DNA of 64,000 bases from positions 1-64,000 of the forward strand of contig MWSW01000008.1 of NCBI GenBank assembly GCA_002050165.1, written 5' to 3'. The notes under the pieces were generated by a model. The model was not told the origin of the DNA. It saw nothing but the letters and a program-made list of their open reading frames with translations, and ran no database searches. The stretch's first letter is position 1; each line of letters starts with the position of its first letter. Made by a program: the position numbers and the translations under genes. This document shows positions 18,267 through 27,368 of this stretch, one piece after another. The stretch comes from Candidatus Tepidiaquacellales bacterium OLB4/UTCHB1. GTDB lineage: Bacteria; Bacteroidota; Ignavibacteria; Tepidaquicellales; Tepidaquicellaceae.

Positions 18267-19403
18267 ATGCTACCCGATACTTACGCCGAGATAGATCTCT
18301 CACAACTCATTAAAAATTTTAAAGGAATAAGGTCAAATATAAAAAAGACCACGAAAAGTATAAAGCACGTTTGTTCTATTGTAAAAGCAAACGCATACGG
18401 CCACGGTATTTCTGAAATATCTAAAATTCTGGCTGAAAGCGGAACTGATTATTTCGGAACAGCAAATTACCGTGAAAGTATTTTTCTTAAAACCCATTTG
18501 AAAAAAATCAACCACGGATCAATTCCGATTTTATGTCTTGGTGTTCTCCCTCAAGAGAGAGAATCAATACAGGAGATAATCGGAAATGGAATTGAAGTCG
18601 GGATTTCTTCTTTCGGCCAGGCAGAAATGCTTAACAATGTTGCCACTTCGGTTAATACTTCAGTCAACGTACACATTAAAATTGATACAGGAATGAACAG
18701 GATAGGGTTAGACATAATTGAAGCTTATGATTCAATTTTAAAAATAAAAAATTTTTCGCATTTAAAAATTAAGGGTATATATTCGCACCTTGCAACATCA
18801 GAAATCCCTGACGATAATTTCACAGCCGGACAAATTAATAAGTTTATAGAAATCGTCCGCGAAGTTGAACAGCAAACCGGTGAAATAAAATTTAAACACA
18901 TTCAAAATACCGGTGGAATTATCAACAACCCCTCTTTGAAATTTTTCAATATGATCAGGCCAGGAATAATACTTTACGGTTATTCACCAACGGAGGATCT
19001 CCAATTACCTGACAGGATTCAACCTGTTATGACATTTAAAACAAAAGTTAAATTTATAAAAAAAGTTAAACAGGGAGATACGATTTCATACGGCAGATCT
19101 TACAAGGTTAAACATACTTCCACCATTGCTTCGCTTCCGGTCGGATACGGCGACGGATATCCGAGACTGCTCTCAAATAAAGGCCAGGTTTTCATAAGAA
19201 AAAAACTGTTTCCGGTTGTCGGCAATGTTTGTATGGATTGGATAATGATTGACGTTACCGGAAGCAAAGTCAGACTTGAGGATACTGTAGAAATTTTCGG
19301 TAAAAATTATCCCGTACATAAAATTTCAAAAAAGCTTGGAACAATACCCTATGAAATATTGTGCATGATTGCTCCGAGGGTTGAACGGGTTTATATTAAT
19401 TAA
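18267..19403 (+). CDS. alr: Alanine racemase
   Basis: This protein is 378 aa from the ATG at 18267 (383 from the TTG at 18252). It is a PLP fold-type III racemase interconverting L- and D-alanine for peptidoglycan. Counting from the TTG, the PLP-binding lysine is Lys45 in VKANAYGHG and the catalytic tyrosine is Tyr280 in ISYGRSY. The VGYGDGYPR, GNVCMDW and IAPRVERVY motifs are also intact. I prefer the ATG because about six residues before the AEIDL strand is usual and because the TTG overlaps a promoter-like box. It heads a plus-strand run with an unknown gene, a GDP-mannose gene, mce and uvrC. Confidence 0.95.
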   Translation: MLPDTYAEIDLSQLIKNFKGIRSNIKKTTKSIKHVCSIVKANAYGHGISEISKILAESGTDYFGTANYRESIFLKTHLKKINHGSIPILCLGVLPQERESIQEIIGNGIEVGISSFGQAEMLNNVATSVNTSVNVHIKIDTGMNRIGLDIIEAYDSILKIKNFSHLKIKGIYSHLATSEIPDDNFTAGQINKFIEIVREVEQQTGEIKFKHIQNTGGIINNPSLKFFNMIRPGIILYGYSPTEDLQLPDRIQPVMTFKTKVKFIKKVKQGDTISYGRSYKVKHTSTIASLPVGYGDGYPRLLSNKGQVFIRKKLFPVVGNVCMDWIMIDVTGSKVRLEDTVEIFGKNYPVHKISKKLGTIPYEILCMIAPRVERVYIN

Positions 19404-19428
19404 TCTTTTTTATTAATATATTTTCAGA

Positions 19429-20946
19429 ATGCAAGAGCACACCAAATATAAATATTATATGCAATACCTGTTAGAACAGGTTAAACGAAAAATTAACAAC
19501 GGTGAGATCACAAACGAAAACCTCGTAGTTATAAAAGGCATTATTGATCGGCTGATAAATTCGGATGATTTATTGAAAGAAGTTTTCCTTTTATCTCAGA
19601 TTCCCTCATTAAAAAATTTTTCACTCTATCTTGCATTCATCTTAAAAAAAATATCCGACCATAAAATATCTTATGACAATTTTCCGATAAACCTGGAAGA
19701 AGATTCATCTTTTATTTTATCTGAACTGAACAACATTGATATTAGCAAAGAAACCAATTTCATTATTTCCGATGATCAAAGTAAACTCGATGCAGACATA
19801 GATAGTGAGAGTTTTTCAGGAACAAAGTTCAAGGTTGAAGAAATTACAAATGAACTTGTGGACGAAGAATTTCATGAATCCGTCTCAATAGAGGAAATGT
19901 CTGAAACGATGAAATCCGACTATCGTGAACTTTCTACCAGTCGTGCAGAGATTCCTGAAGATTTGTACGGATTCGAGTCTGCGAAAATCCGTGAGGAAGC
20001 AACGCCTGAAAGCAAACAATCAAATCCTGAAACAAAAAAATCTAACGATGAAAATAAACCAATTCAAACAATACACCAAACCAAAGAAGAGATAAATTTA
20101 AGCCTGAACAAAAAACTGATAGAGTACGAAAACAAAATTTTCAACTTAAATCAAAATTTACGAAAAGACTTTAATACACTCATAGAAAAAGTCCTGCTCG
20201 AATCAATTAATGATAGCGATGCAAAGTCAATCATCAACAATATTATAACCAATTCCAAATCACTTTCAGAAGAAGCAAGTGAACTTTCGTTTACGTTAAT
20301 CTCCCAGGTGTATTCAGTAATTTGCGAATACTTTTATTTGAAATTAGAAAATCAAACAGAAATTTCACAGGATAAGATTAAATTAATGATGCAAGGTTTG
20401 GACGCCATTGAATCAATATTGAATGGCGACGATTATATGAAGCACAACAACCTGATAAAATCTCTAGAGTCACTTAACCAGCAAAAAGAAAACAAACAAT
20501 CGGAGGAAAAACCTGAAGAAACTACAGTACCTGAATCAACTTCAAAGGACAAACATGCAAAAAGACTACGATATTACATTTTAGAGCTTGAAAATATATT
20601 TAACCGACTTGAGGATATTAAAGGAGAATTCAAGCATTACGAAGGATTAAGATTTCTATCAGCTACTTTGCTAATTTATAAAGACATCATCAAGATTGCC
20701 AAAGAATCTCAAATTCCAAAACTGGCACAGATGGCAGACGGGAGTTACAATTTCATTAAATATCTTCAAAACTACAGAATGAACCCGTTCGACAATCTGA
20801 CAAAACAGATTTACGGATACATTGTGTATAATTTCAAACTAATCTATCTTAATAAACCGACAAAAGATCTGGATACATTCATTTCGTATCTAAATGATCC
20901 CGCAAAAATTTATATAGAAACCCAAAATAAGAAAAAAAATGAATAA
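19429..20946 (+). CDS. Hypothetical helical protein with acidic linkers (alr-manC operon)
   Basis: I do not recognise this 505-aa protein. It is predicted soluble and nearly all helical. An N-terminal helical block (about 1-80) is followed by a long acidic, Ser/Glu-rich low-complexity linker (about 85-225). Then come a coiled-coil-prone helical block (about 228-345), a second Glu/Lys/Gln linker (about 350-385) and a C-terminal helical domain rich in Tyr and Leu (about 388-500). There is no signal peptide, membrane segment or catalytic motif. It begins 25 bases after alr and its last 8 bases overlap the next start, so translation with the GDP-mannose gene looks coupled. The three-block shape suggests a scaffold or adaptor, but that is inference. 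Confidence 0.8.
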   Translation: MQEHTKYKYYMQYLLEQVKRKINNGEITNENLVVIKGIIDRLINSDDLLKEVFLLSQIPSLKNFSLYLAFILKKISDHKISYDNFPINLEEDSSFILSELNNIDISKETNFIISDDQSKLDADIDSESFSGTKFKVEEITNELVDEEFHESVSIEEMSETMKSDYRELSTSRAEIPEDLYGFESAKIREEATPESKQSNPETKKSNDENKPIQTIHQTKEEINLSLNKKLIEYENKIFNLNQNLRKDFNTLIEKVLLESINDSDAKSIINNIITNSKSLSEEASELSFTLISQVYSVICEYFYLKLENQTEISQDKIKLMMQGLDAIESILNGDDYMKHNNLIKSLESLNQQKENKQSEEKPEETTVPESTSKDKHAKRLRYYILELENIFNRLEDIKGEFKHYEGLRFLSATLLIYKDIIKIAKESQIPKLAQMADGSYNFIKYLQNYRMNPFDNLTKQIYGYIVYNFKLIYLNKPTKDLDTFISYLNDPAKIYIETQNKKKNE

Positions 20947-22042
20947 CTATGCTGTAATTATGGCGGGCGGAATAGGACAAAGATTCTGGCCAAAGGGTAC
21001 CTCTAAACATCCGAAACAATTTTTAAAAATAGTGAACGATCATGAAACCATGATACAGGCAACATACAAGCGCCTGACAAATATTTTTCATGACGAGAGA
21101 ATCTTTGTTGTAACTAATAAGAGCTATAAAGCTGAAGTACACAGACAGCTTCCAAGAATTCCGGAAGACAATATAATATGCGAACCTTTCGGTCGGAATA
21201 CTGCTCCCTGTATTGGACTTGCCTGTTTGTTCATCGGGCAGTTCAACAAGAAGGCAAACGTGCTTGTAATCCCATCCGACCACATTATACAGAACGTTTC
21301 TGAGTATCAAAGGGTCATAAAAAGCGGTTTGAATTTTGTAACAGGAAACGGTGGTATTGTTACTCTCGGAATTTCCCCAACCCATCCTGAAACAGGCTAT
21401 GGATACATCCAGTACAACCTCGATAAAATGATACCGGTTCAATTAAATGAAAACGGTGAAAGTTCAGAGAAAGTTTTTAAAGTTAAAACCTTTGCTGAAA
21501 AACCAAACCTTGAACTGGCAAAAGCATTTATTGAAAGTGGTGATTTTTTATGGAACAGCGGTATGTTTATTTTCAGGGTTGATACTATGCTTGCTGAAAT
21601 TCAAAACCTGCTTCCCGAACTTTATCAATCACTTGTCAATCTAGACGCACACATTTTATCGAACGATTTTCAGAAGTATCTGGAGTTTGAATATTCTCGG
21701 ATTAAGGGTATTTCAATAGACTACGGCGTAATGGAAAAATCTCAAAATGTTTTCACAATAAGAAGTAATTTCGGTTGGAGCGACCTCGGGTCATGGGATG
21801 AAATTTATAATCTCAAAGATAAAGATGCGAACGGTAACGTTAAATTTGGCAGAACGGTTACAATTAATACAAAAAATTGTCTCATCTTAAATGATAAAAT
21901 AATTGTGGCAACTGTTGGAGTTGAAGACCTGTTGATTGTAAACACGGAAGATGGATTACTGATTTGCAAACGGGGCGACTCTCAAAACGTGAAGGAAGTT
22001 ACTGACTATTTAAAACGAAAAGGACTTGATGAATTTATCTGA
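20939..22042 (+). CDS. manC: Mannose-1-phosphate guanylyltransferase
   Basis: This 367-aa nucleotidyltransferase makes GDP-mannose from mannose-1-phosphate and GTP. The N-terminal AGGIGQRFWP (residues 9-18) and HPKQF (Lys26) bind GTP, IPSDHII carries the metal-binding Asp, and ETGYGYIQ and FAEKP bind sugar. The motifs WNSGMF and GWSDLGSW are typical of the family. It corresponds to the GT-A domain of ManC without the C-terminal isomerase domain, so it is the short single-function form. It supplies activated mannose for surface polysaccharide or glycans. It overlaps the preceding unknown gene by 8 bases. Confidence 0.92.
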   Translation: MNNYAVIMAGGIGQRFWPKGTSKHPKQFLKIVNDHETMIQATYKRLTNIFHDERIFVVTNKSYKAEVHRQLPRIPEDNIICEPFGRNTAPCIGLACLFIGQFNKKANVLVIPSDHIIQNVSEYQRVIKSGLNFVTGNGGIVTLGISPTHPETGYGYIQYNLDKMIPVQLNENGESSEKVFKVKTFAEKPNLELAKAFIESGDFLWNSGMFIFRVDTMLAEIQNLLPELYQSLVNLDAHILSNDFQKYLEFEYSRIKGISIDYGVMEKSQNVFTIRSNFGWSDLGSWDEIYNLKDKDANGNVKFGRTVTINTKNCLILNDKIIVATVGVEDLLIVNTEDGLLICKRGDSQNVKEVTDYLKRKGLDEFI

Positions 22043-22101
22043 GTAATAAAATTAATATGTAAAAAGAAATAAACCTTATTGAACGGATAAACAACATTAC
22101 A

Positions 22102-22503
22102 ATGAAACTCGATCATATAGGTATAGCAGTTAAATCTCTCAAGGATTCAGTTCCGTTATTTGAAAAAATTTTTAACGCCAAAGCTTCATCGCCGGAACAC
22201 GTAGCAGAACAAAAGGTTATCGTTCAAAAAATCAGAATTGAGAATATGGACATTGAAATTTTAGAAGGTACATCTCCTGATTCCCCTATTACTAAGTTTA
22301 TTGAAAAAAAAGGTGAAGGTATTCACCATTGTTCATTTCGGGTCAACGATATATTTGAGAAACTAAACTATCTTTCTGCCGGCGGGATCCGTTTAATTAA
22401 CCAAACACCAAAGACCGGCGCAGACGATATGTTGATAGCATTTCTTCACCCAAAATCCACCGGGAATATTTTAATGGAATTAACCCAGGAAAAACAGGGT
22501 TAG
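22102..22503 (+). CDS. mce: Methylmalonyl-CoA epimerase
   Basis: This 133-aa VOC-fold protein matches methylmalonyl-CoA epimerase, which interconverts the R and S forms in the propionate/succinate route. Key features are LDHIGIAVKSL with metal-ligand His4, GIHHCSFRV in the middle with the second histidine ligand, and the C-terminal FLHPKSTGNILMEL with a glutamate ligand. Length is typical. No mutase gene is in the window. It sits 59 bases after manC and 14 bases before uvrC, so it is likely in the same transcript. Confidence 0.9.
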   Translation: MKLDHIGIAVKSLKDSVPLFEKIFNAKASSPEHVAEQKVIVQKIRIENMDIEILEGTSPDSPITKFIEKKGEGIHHCSFRVNDIFEKLNYLSAGGIRLINQTPKTGADDMLIAFLHPKSTGNILMELTQEKQG

Positions 22504-22517
22504 TTTTTTTTACAGAG

Positions 22518-24410
22518 ATGAAAAACAATAGTGACAAAGGGGCGAACGATTACCTTTCTGCGAAACTCAGGAATCTGCCAGCATTACCGGGTGTTTATCA
22601 ATTTAAAGATTCAAAGGGCAAACTTTTATACATCGGTAAAGCCAAATCTCTTCGGGACCGTGTCCGTTCTTACTTTCAGTCCCGCCAGCAATCTACTCGC
22701 CTGAGTGTGATGATAAAAAAAATTTCCGATGTAGAAATAATTACCACCGATAATGAAGTTGAAGCTCTTATACTTGAACTTAATCTTATTCAGGAGCATA
22801 AACCAAGATACAATGTCAATCTCAAGGACGACAAATCTTATCCGTACATTGTTATAACAAATGAACCATTTCCGAGGGTATTTCCAACAAGAAAGAAACG
22901 TAATGACGGTTCAAGATATTTTGGTCCATATACCGACGTAAAAAATATGCGTTATGCGCTTAAGTCTGTTAGGGATATTTTTGCAATCAGATCGTGTAAG
23001 CTGAACCTTACAGAGGAAAGTATAGCTGCGGGGAAATTCAAAGTATGTCTCGACTATCATATTAACAAGTGTGACGGTCCGTGCGAGGGATTCCAGAGCA
23101 GAGAGGATTATAATAATATGATTGATCAGGTGGCGAAGTTACTCAATGGGAAAACAAACCAACTCCTGAGGGAAATGAAAAATTTAATGAATGAACATGC
23201 AGAAAGAATGGAGTTTGAAAAAGCTGCTAAACTCAGGGATAAAATTGAAGCAATCGAAGTATATTCATCAAGACAAAAAATGGTTGATGAAGAAATAAAC
23301 GACCGTGATATCTTTGCAATTGAAAGGGAAGATAACGATGCCTGTGGAATGGTGCTTAAAATAAGAGACGGCAAAGTTATCGGTAAAAGTCATTATATGC
23401 TTACAAATATTCTCGAAGAATCAAACGACAATATTACTGAAAAATTTTTATCAAGCTATTACACCAAGTCCGATTATATTCCCGACCAGATTTATCTTGA
23501 AGAACAATTAGAAAATCAGAATACGCTCCTTGAATGGTTATCGAAAAAGAAAAATTCAAAAGTTGAGTTTGTAATTCCCAGAATCGGAGAGAAAGCAAAA
23601 CTTGTATTCATGGTAAAAAAGAATGCAAGGTTAATGCTTGATGAATTACAACTAACCAAATTAAAACGAGAATTTATACCGCACTCGGTAGAGGCTTTGA
23701 AAAGGGATTTGAGATTGGATAAACTTCCCAAGAGAATTGAATGTTACGACATTTCGCATACGCAGGGGACTGATTCGGTAGCATCAATGGTAGTTTTCAT
23801 TGACGGTAAGCCAAAGAAATCCGATTACAGAAAATTCAAACTATACAATGTTATGAATCAGACCGGGATGCCCGACGATTTTCTTTCCATGCGTGAAGTG
23901 ATATACAGACGGTTCAGAAAAATTGCGGAGAGATCTTATACAACTGATGCTGAAATTAAAAGCGACGAGAGTTTCGGTTCACCACCCGATCTGATAGTCG
24001 TTGATGGCGGGAAAGGACAACTTAGTTCTGCGGTTAAGGTAATGTCTGACATCGGACTCAGTAATATCCCGGTAATCGGATTAGCTAAAAGGCTTGAAGA
24101 GGTTTATTTGCCCGGTAATTCTGAACCACAATCAATACCGCATATGTCGAGCGGATTAAAGTTGTTACAAAGATTGAGAGATGAAGCCCACCGATTTGCG
24201 GTTACATTTCACCGAGCACTTCGGGAGAAAAGAACTTTAACAACTGAACTTAAAGAGATTCCGGGAATTGGCGAAGCGACTGCAAAGAAACTTCTTATAG
24301 AATTTGGTTCGGTTGATAAAATAAAGCAGATAATAAAATCGAACTTCGATATAATTGAAAGGTCGGCCGGAAAGAAAACTGCCGCGAACTTAAAGGAATA
24401 TTTTCAGTAA
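22518..24410 (+). CDS. uvrC: Excinuclease ABC subunit C (UvrC)
   Basis: This 630-aa protein makes the two incisions in nucleotide excision repair with UvrA and UvrB. The N-terminal GIY-YIG nuclease shows GVYQFKD, LLYIGKAKSLRDRVRSYF (about 36-53) and the catalytic Glu region DNEVEALILE. A Cys-rich stretch (about 155-195) and a UVR motif (about 217-250) bind UvrB. The C-terminal RNase H-like nuclease has DVVDGGKGQ-type residues (IVVDGGKGQL), and tandem helix-hairpin-helix motifs (IPGIGEATAKKLL) close the protein. It is full length, and no other uvr gene is nearby. Confidence 0.97.
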   Translation: MKNNSDKGANDYLSAKLRNLPALPGVYQFKDSKGKLLYIGKAKSLRDRVRSYFQSRQQSTRLSVMIKKISDVEIITTDNEVEALILELNLIQEHKPRYNVNLKDDKSYPYIVITNEPFPRVFPTRKKRNDGSRYFGPYTDVKNMRYALKSVRDIFAIRSCKLNLTEESIAAGKFKVCLDYHINKCDGPCEGFQSREDYNNMIDQVAKLLNGKTNQLLREMKNLMNEHAERMEFEKAAKLRDKIEAIEVYSSRQKMVDEEINDRDIFAIEREDNDACGMVLKIRDGKVIGKSHYMLTNILEESNDNITEKFLSSYYTKSDYIPDQIYLEEQLENQNTLLEWLSKKKNSKVEFVIPRIGEKAKLVFMVKKNARLMLDELQLTKLKREFIPHSVEALKRDLRLDKLPKRIECYDISHTQGTDSVASMVVFIDGKPKKSDYRKFKLYNVMNQTGMPDDFLSMREVIYRRFRKIAERSYTTDAEIKSDESFGSPPDLIVVDGGKGQLSSAVKVMSDIGLSNIPVIGLAKRLEEVYLPGNSEPQSIPHMSSGLKLLQRLRDEAHRFAVTFHRALREKRTLTTELKEIPGIGEATAKKLLIEFGSVDKIKQIIKSNFDIIERSAGKKTAANLKEYFQ

Positions 24411-24538
24411 ATTTTTGTTATATAATGCAAAGCTTGATAAAACTGGATTCGAGATTGTATTCTTATTAAGTGAGTGTATTGATTAATCGGATAGTATTGG
24501 CATTTTAATTGTTTAGGTTTAATTTAAAAAAATATTAA

Positions 24539-24862
24539 ATGAAATTTGAATTCAGTCCGCACATTGCAATCAAAGTCAGAAAATATGACGATGCAATTAA
24601 ATTTTACAAGGAAGTTCTCGGTATGGAGATTGTTAACCGAAAAGATTTCGAGACACATTTTAAAAAAGATGGGATTAATTTTTATATCGAGAATGACGAG
24701 AAGATGCCGGGTGTAACCTTTTTTGAATTCAAAGTTGACGACGTAAAAGAGACATTGAAACTAATGGAAGAAAACGGCTGTGTCCTGACACAGGTTTATT
24801 CAAACAAAAGCATAATGATGGCAGATCCGTTTGGAATTAAATATCATTTATGGGAGAAATAG
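24539..24862 (+). CDS. VOC-family (glyoxalase/bleomycin-resistance fold) protein
   Basis: This 107-aa protein is a single VOC module of two beta-alpha-beta-beta-beta units. It starts with FSPHIAIKVRKYDDAIKFYKEVLGM and ends with MMADPFGIKYHLWEK, where a metal-ligand residue is usual. The family includes glyoxalase I, dioxygenases and antibiotic-binding proteins, and this small stand-alone form cannot be assigned a substrate. The following gene starts 2 bases after its stop codon, suggesting coupled translation. Confidence 0.75.
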   Translation: MKFEFSPHIAIKVRKYDDAIKFYKEVLGMEIVNRKDFETHFKKDGINFYIENDEKMPGVTFFEFKVDDVKETLKLMEENGCVLTQVYSNKSIMMADPFGIKYHLWEK

Positions 24863-24864
24863 TA

Positions 24865-25179
24865 ATGAGAAAAGATTTTTCTTCAATGGTAGAATTGCTC
24901 CGATATCTGAAATCTGAAGGTTATACGGAGAACTTCAATCTGAGAGAGAATTGTATTGTTTGTAGTGGCAGGGAAGAATATTTACCTCTCGATCAGTTTA
25001 AAATAGTTGACTTTTTTAGGTTTGAGGGTGAATCAAATCCTGATGACAGTTCAATTGTATATGCAATTGAATCCAAAGACGGACTCAAAGGAGTATTGGT
25101 CAACGCTTATGGGACGTATTCAGATCCGCTATCAGACTTGATGGTGGAAAAACTGTCAATAAAAAGAAATATTTCTTAA
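24865..25179 (+). CDS. Small conserved protein, Bacteroidota PRPP-synthetase-like (name only) family
   Basis: This 104-aa protein belongs to a small family common in Bacteroidota and often labelled phosphoribosylpyrophosphate synthetase, though it is far too short and lacks the PRPP motif. Family landmarks are LRYLKSEGYTENFNL near the start, FRFEGESNPDDSSIVYAIES and GVLVNAYGTYSDPLS. I chose ATG 24865 because family members start just before the first helix; an in-frame ATG at 24850 overlaps the upstream gene. Function is unknown and the PRPP label should not be trusted. Confidence 0.7.
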   Translation: MRKDFSSMVELLRYLKSEGYTENFNLRENCIVCSGREEYLPLDQFKIVDFFRFEGESNPDDSSIVYAIESKDGLKGVLVNAYGTYSDPLSDLMVEKLSIKRNIS

Positions 25180-25186
25180 TAACCGG

Positions 25187-25663
25187 TTACATTTCCATCA
25201 CAAATTTGCCGACGAGCTCAAACCTGAGGCAAACGATTTCGTCATCTTCGGAAAACTCCCGATCCATTAATTTACACTCCCGGTTGAAAAATTTCAAATG
25301 TGCCTCGCGCCAATACTGAAAAGAGCCGTCACCTTCTCCTTCGTCCTTTGCAAAATCTTCACTAATCTGGTTAAACGGTTTAATTTCAACTTCGGTATAT
25401 TGAATCGCAGCAGCAGGTTCGTCGTTCCAATCGAGCACAATTTCAATATCGCCGACAGTAGGAACCGGTTCTTCAAATTTTTTCCATGATTCAAGCAATC
25501 CGCATGTAGCTGTTTTTTTCCCCTCCAGAATAAGGGCTATCAGATAATCTGACATTGCTTTTGAATCACCGAACTTTCCTGTGGATGGTTTCTCTGTATT
25601 GATATCAAACCCCGATTCTTTTAATCGGTCCGCGAAAAGTAAAGTATTTTCTGTTATAATCAT
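25187..25663 (-). CDS. ASCH domain protein
   Basis: This 158-aa soluble protein has an ASCH (PUA-related) domain. The EGKKTATCGLL motif (about residues 47-57) is the hallmark lysine/threonine-rich loop, followed by VGDIEIVLDWNDEPAAAIQYTEV and a late FAKDEGEGDGSFQYWREAHLKFF. ASCH proteins are thought to bind RNA, and some act as amidohydrolases on modified nucleosides. It is convergent with the upstream plus-strand gene, with 7 bases between stops. Specific function is unassigned. Confidence 0.78.
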   Translation of the reverse strand: MIITENTLLFADRLKESGFDINTEKPSTGKFGDSKAMSDYLIALILEGKKTATCGLLESWKKFEEPVPTVGDIEIVLDWNDEPAAAIQYTEVEIKPFNQISEDFAKDEGEGDGSFQYWREAHLKFFNRECKLMDREFSEDDEIVCLRFELVGKFVMEM

Positions 25664-25841
25664 AAAAATAGAATTTCGATAAAAATAAAAAAATATGGTT
25701 TGAATTAATATTATTTAAGGAACGATATTAATTTTTAAATTAATCAGAAAGTTCAATATAGCGCAGCCGGAAAATTAGCTTTTATAAAAACTCAGTTCTG
25801 CAGGTTCTGGATTTTAACTTAATCTTCTTGAATAGCATTTG

Positions 25842-25849
25842 TAATTTTG
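25842..25849 (+). promoter_or_regulatory. Candidate TAnnTTTG promoter box
   Basis: TAATTTTG fits TAnnTTTG exactly and lies 16 bases before the TTG start of the propeller lipoprotein gene, which would give a very short leader. The -33 element is not clear. Confidence 0.4.
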
Positions 25850-25865
25850 CAATCAGATTCTGTAA

Positions 25866-27338
25866 TTGATTAGGGTAATATATTTAATAGCAGCACTTTT
25901 TATTTTTTCCTGCAATAACCGGCAGGCAAAAATTTCCAATCGTACAAATTCTGATACTTTGCCGAATAAACAATCTGGTGAAAATTTTCAGATATTGATA
26001 GGTACGTTCAGAGGTTCAGCGCAACGAAATTATTACGGCAAAAACCCGCCGGATTCACTCAATGTTAAATGGAAAATTCATCTCGGTATTGGCAAATCCT
26101 CTTCATACCGAAAAAACGGAAATCAATATTGGCAAGGTGCGGGATGGACAGGGCAACCGTTGCTTACTTTGGAAAACGATTCGCTTTATTTGTATCAGGG
26201 TTCACTTGACCACAATCTTAAAAAATTCAGAGTTTCTGATGGAAAGCTTATCTGGGAATATAAATTTGATGACGTCATTAAAGGTACCGGAACGATTTTT
26301 GCGCTGACTTCAGAATCAGATTTGACAAGAAAGTATGTTATTGCTCAGGGAAGTCGTCGCGGTTACGGAACGACACTTAGTTCAAAATATGCATTTAGTT
26401 TCAGAGCAATATCTGCTATTACCGGGGAATCAATCTGGAAGTTCAACGTCAGGCAAACTCAAAGTTTCAGCCGGGACGCAGACGGATCTCCATTATTGAT
26501 TAACGATACTTTGTATGCAGGTTTTGAAAACGGGGTTTTCTCTGTGATGGATCCGTTAAGGTTTAATGATAAATTAAACTACACGACACCGCTTATTATA
26601 AAAGAAATTAATTTATTTCCAAAAGCGCCAAACCGGTCAAATATTGTAATTGAGTCTTCCCCTGTTTTATTGGGACAAAGAATATATATAGCAGCGGGAA
26701 GTGGATCAGTGTACGGATATAACCTTAATACAAAAACAATTGACTGGGTATATCCAATCGGTTCAGATCTTGACGGTACCCCTGCTGTTTCTAACGATAG
26801 TTGTTTACTCGTGCCGGTCGAAAAACAGTACATTCCCGGCAATGGCGGATTGCTTAAACTTAATCCTAATGTGGAACCCGAAAATTCAGTTGAGTGGTTT
26901 TTGCCTACAGGAAATAAAAATTTTCTTGATTGGGCAGGTGGAATTGTCAGCTCTCCAGCAGTGAATACTTTGTATGAAAAAATTAATAATCGTAACCTTG
27001 CTGTCGTTTCCGGAATTGACGGTTATCTTTATCTGATAGATACTGATTCTATCAATGCTTCCGGAAAAGTAAAAGGTTTCGATAACAGCAGATTTTTTAA
27101 TTCACCTGTGATTTACGATAAATATAAAATCGGTCAGTCTATTTCGTCGCCGTTAATAATAGACGATATTGTTATTGCTGCAAGCTATAACGGATTGTAC
27201 TTATTCAGAGTGAACGATGAATTAAAACTGATGCTAACTGATGACTTCAGAACAACTTTTGAAGCAACACCGATAGTTTACGACGGTAAGATTTACATAG
27301 GATCAAAAGATGGATTTTTATACTGCTTTGGAAATTAA
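25866..27338 (+). CDS. PQQ-type beta-propeller lipoprotein
   Basis: This 490-aa protein (TTG start) has a lipoprotein signal: a hydrophobic stretch, then FIFSC with the lipidated cysteine at residue 16. After a short polar linker the chain is a PQQ/WD-like beta-propeller with repeated blade motifs such as GKLIWEYKF, GESIWKFNV, LNTKTIDWVYPIG and a closing GKIYIGSKDGFLYCFG. It lacks an N-terminal dehydrogenase helix region, so a binding or scaffold role at the outer membrane is more likely than a quinoprotein enzyme. The next gene begins 30 bases later, so the two may be one transcript. Confidence 0.82.
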   Translation: MIRVIYLIAALFIFSCNNRQAKISNRTNSDTLPNKQSGENFQILIGTFRGSAQRNYYGKNPPDSLNVKWKIHLGIGKSSSYRKNGNQYWQGAGWTGQPLLTLENDSLYLYQGSLDHNLKKFRVSDGKLIWEYKFDDVIKGTGTIFALTSESDLTRKYVIAQGSRRGYGTTLSSKYAFSFRAISAITGESIWKFNVRQTQSFSRDADGSPLLINDTLYAGFENGVFSVMDPLRFNDKLNYTTPLIIKEINLFPKAPNRSNIVIESSPVLLGQRIYIAAGSGSVYGYNLNTKTIDWVYPIGSDLDGTPAVSNDSCLLVPVEKQYIPGNGGLLKLNPNVEPENSVEWFLPTGNKNFLDWAGGIVSSPAVNTLYEKINNRNLAVVSGIDGYLYLIDTDSINASGKVKGFDNSRFFNSPVIYDKYKIGQSISSPLIIDDIVIAASYNGLYLFRVNDELKLMLTDDFRTTFEATPIVYDGKIYIGSKDGFLYCFGN

Positions 27339-27368
27339 ACTTAAAACCTTTTTCTTTGTATTAAAAAA

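Noticed and set aside
24865-25179. PRPP synthetase annotation
   Set aside because: The protein is only about 104 aa and has no PRPP-binding motif.
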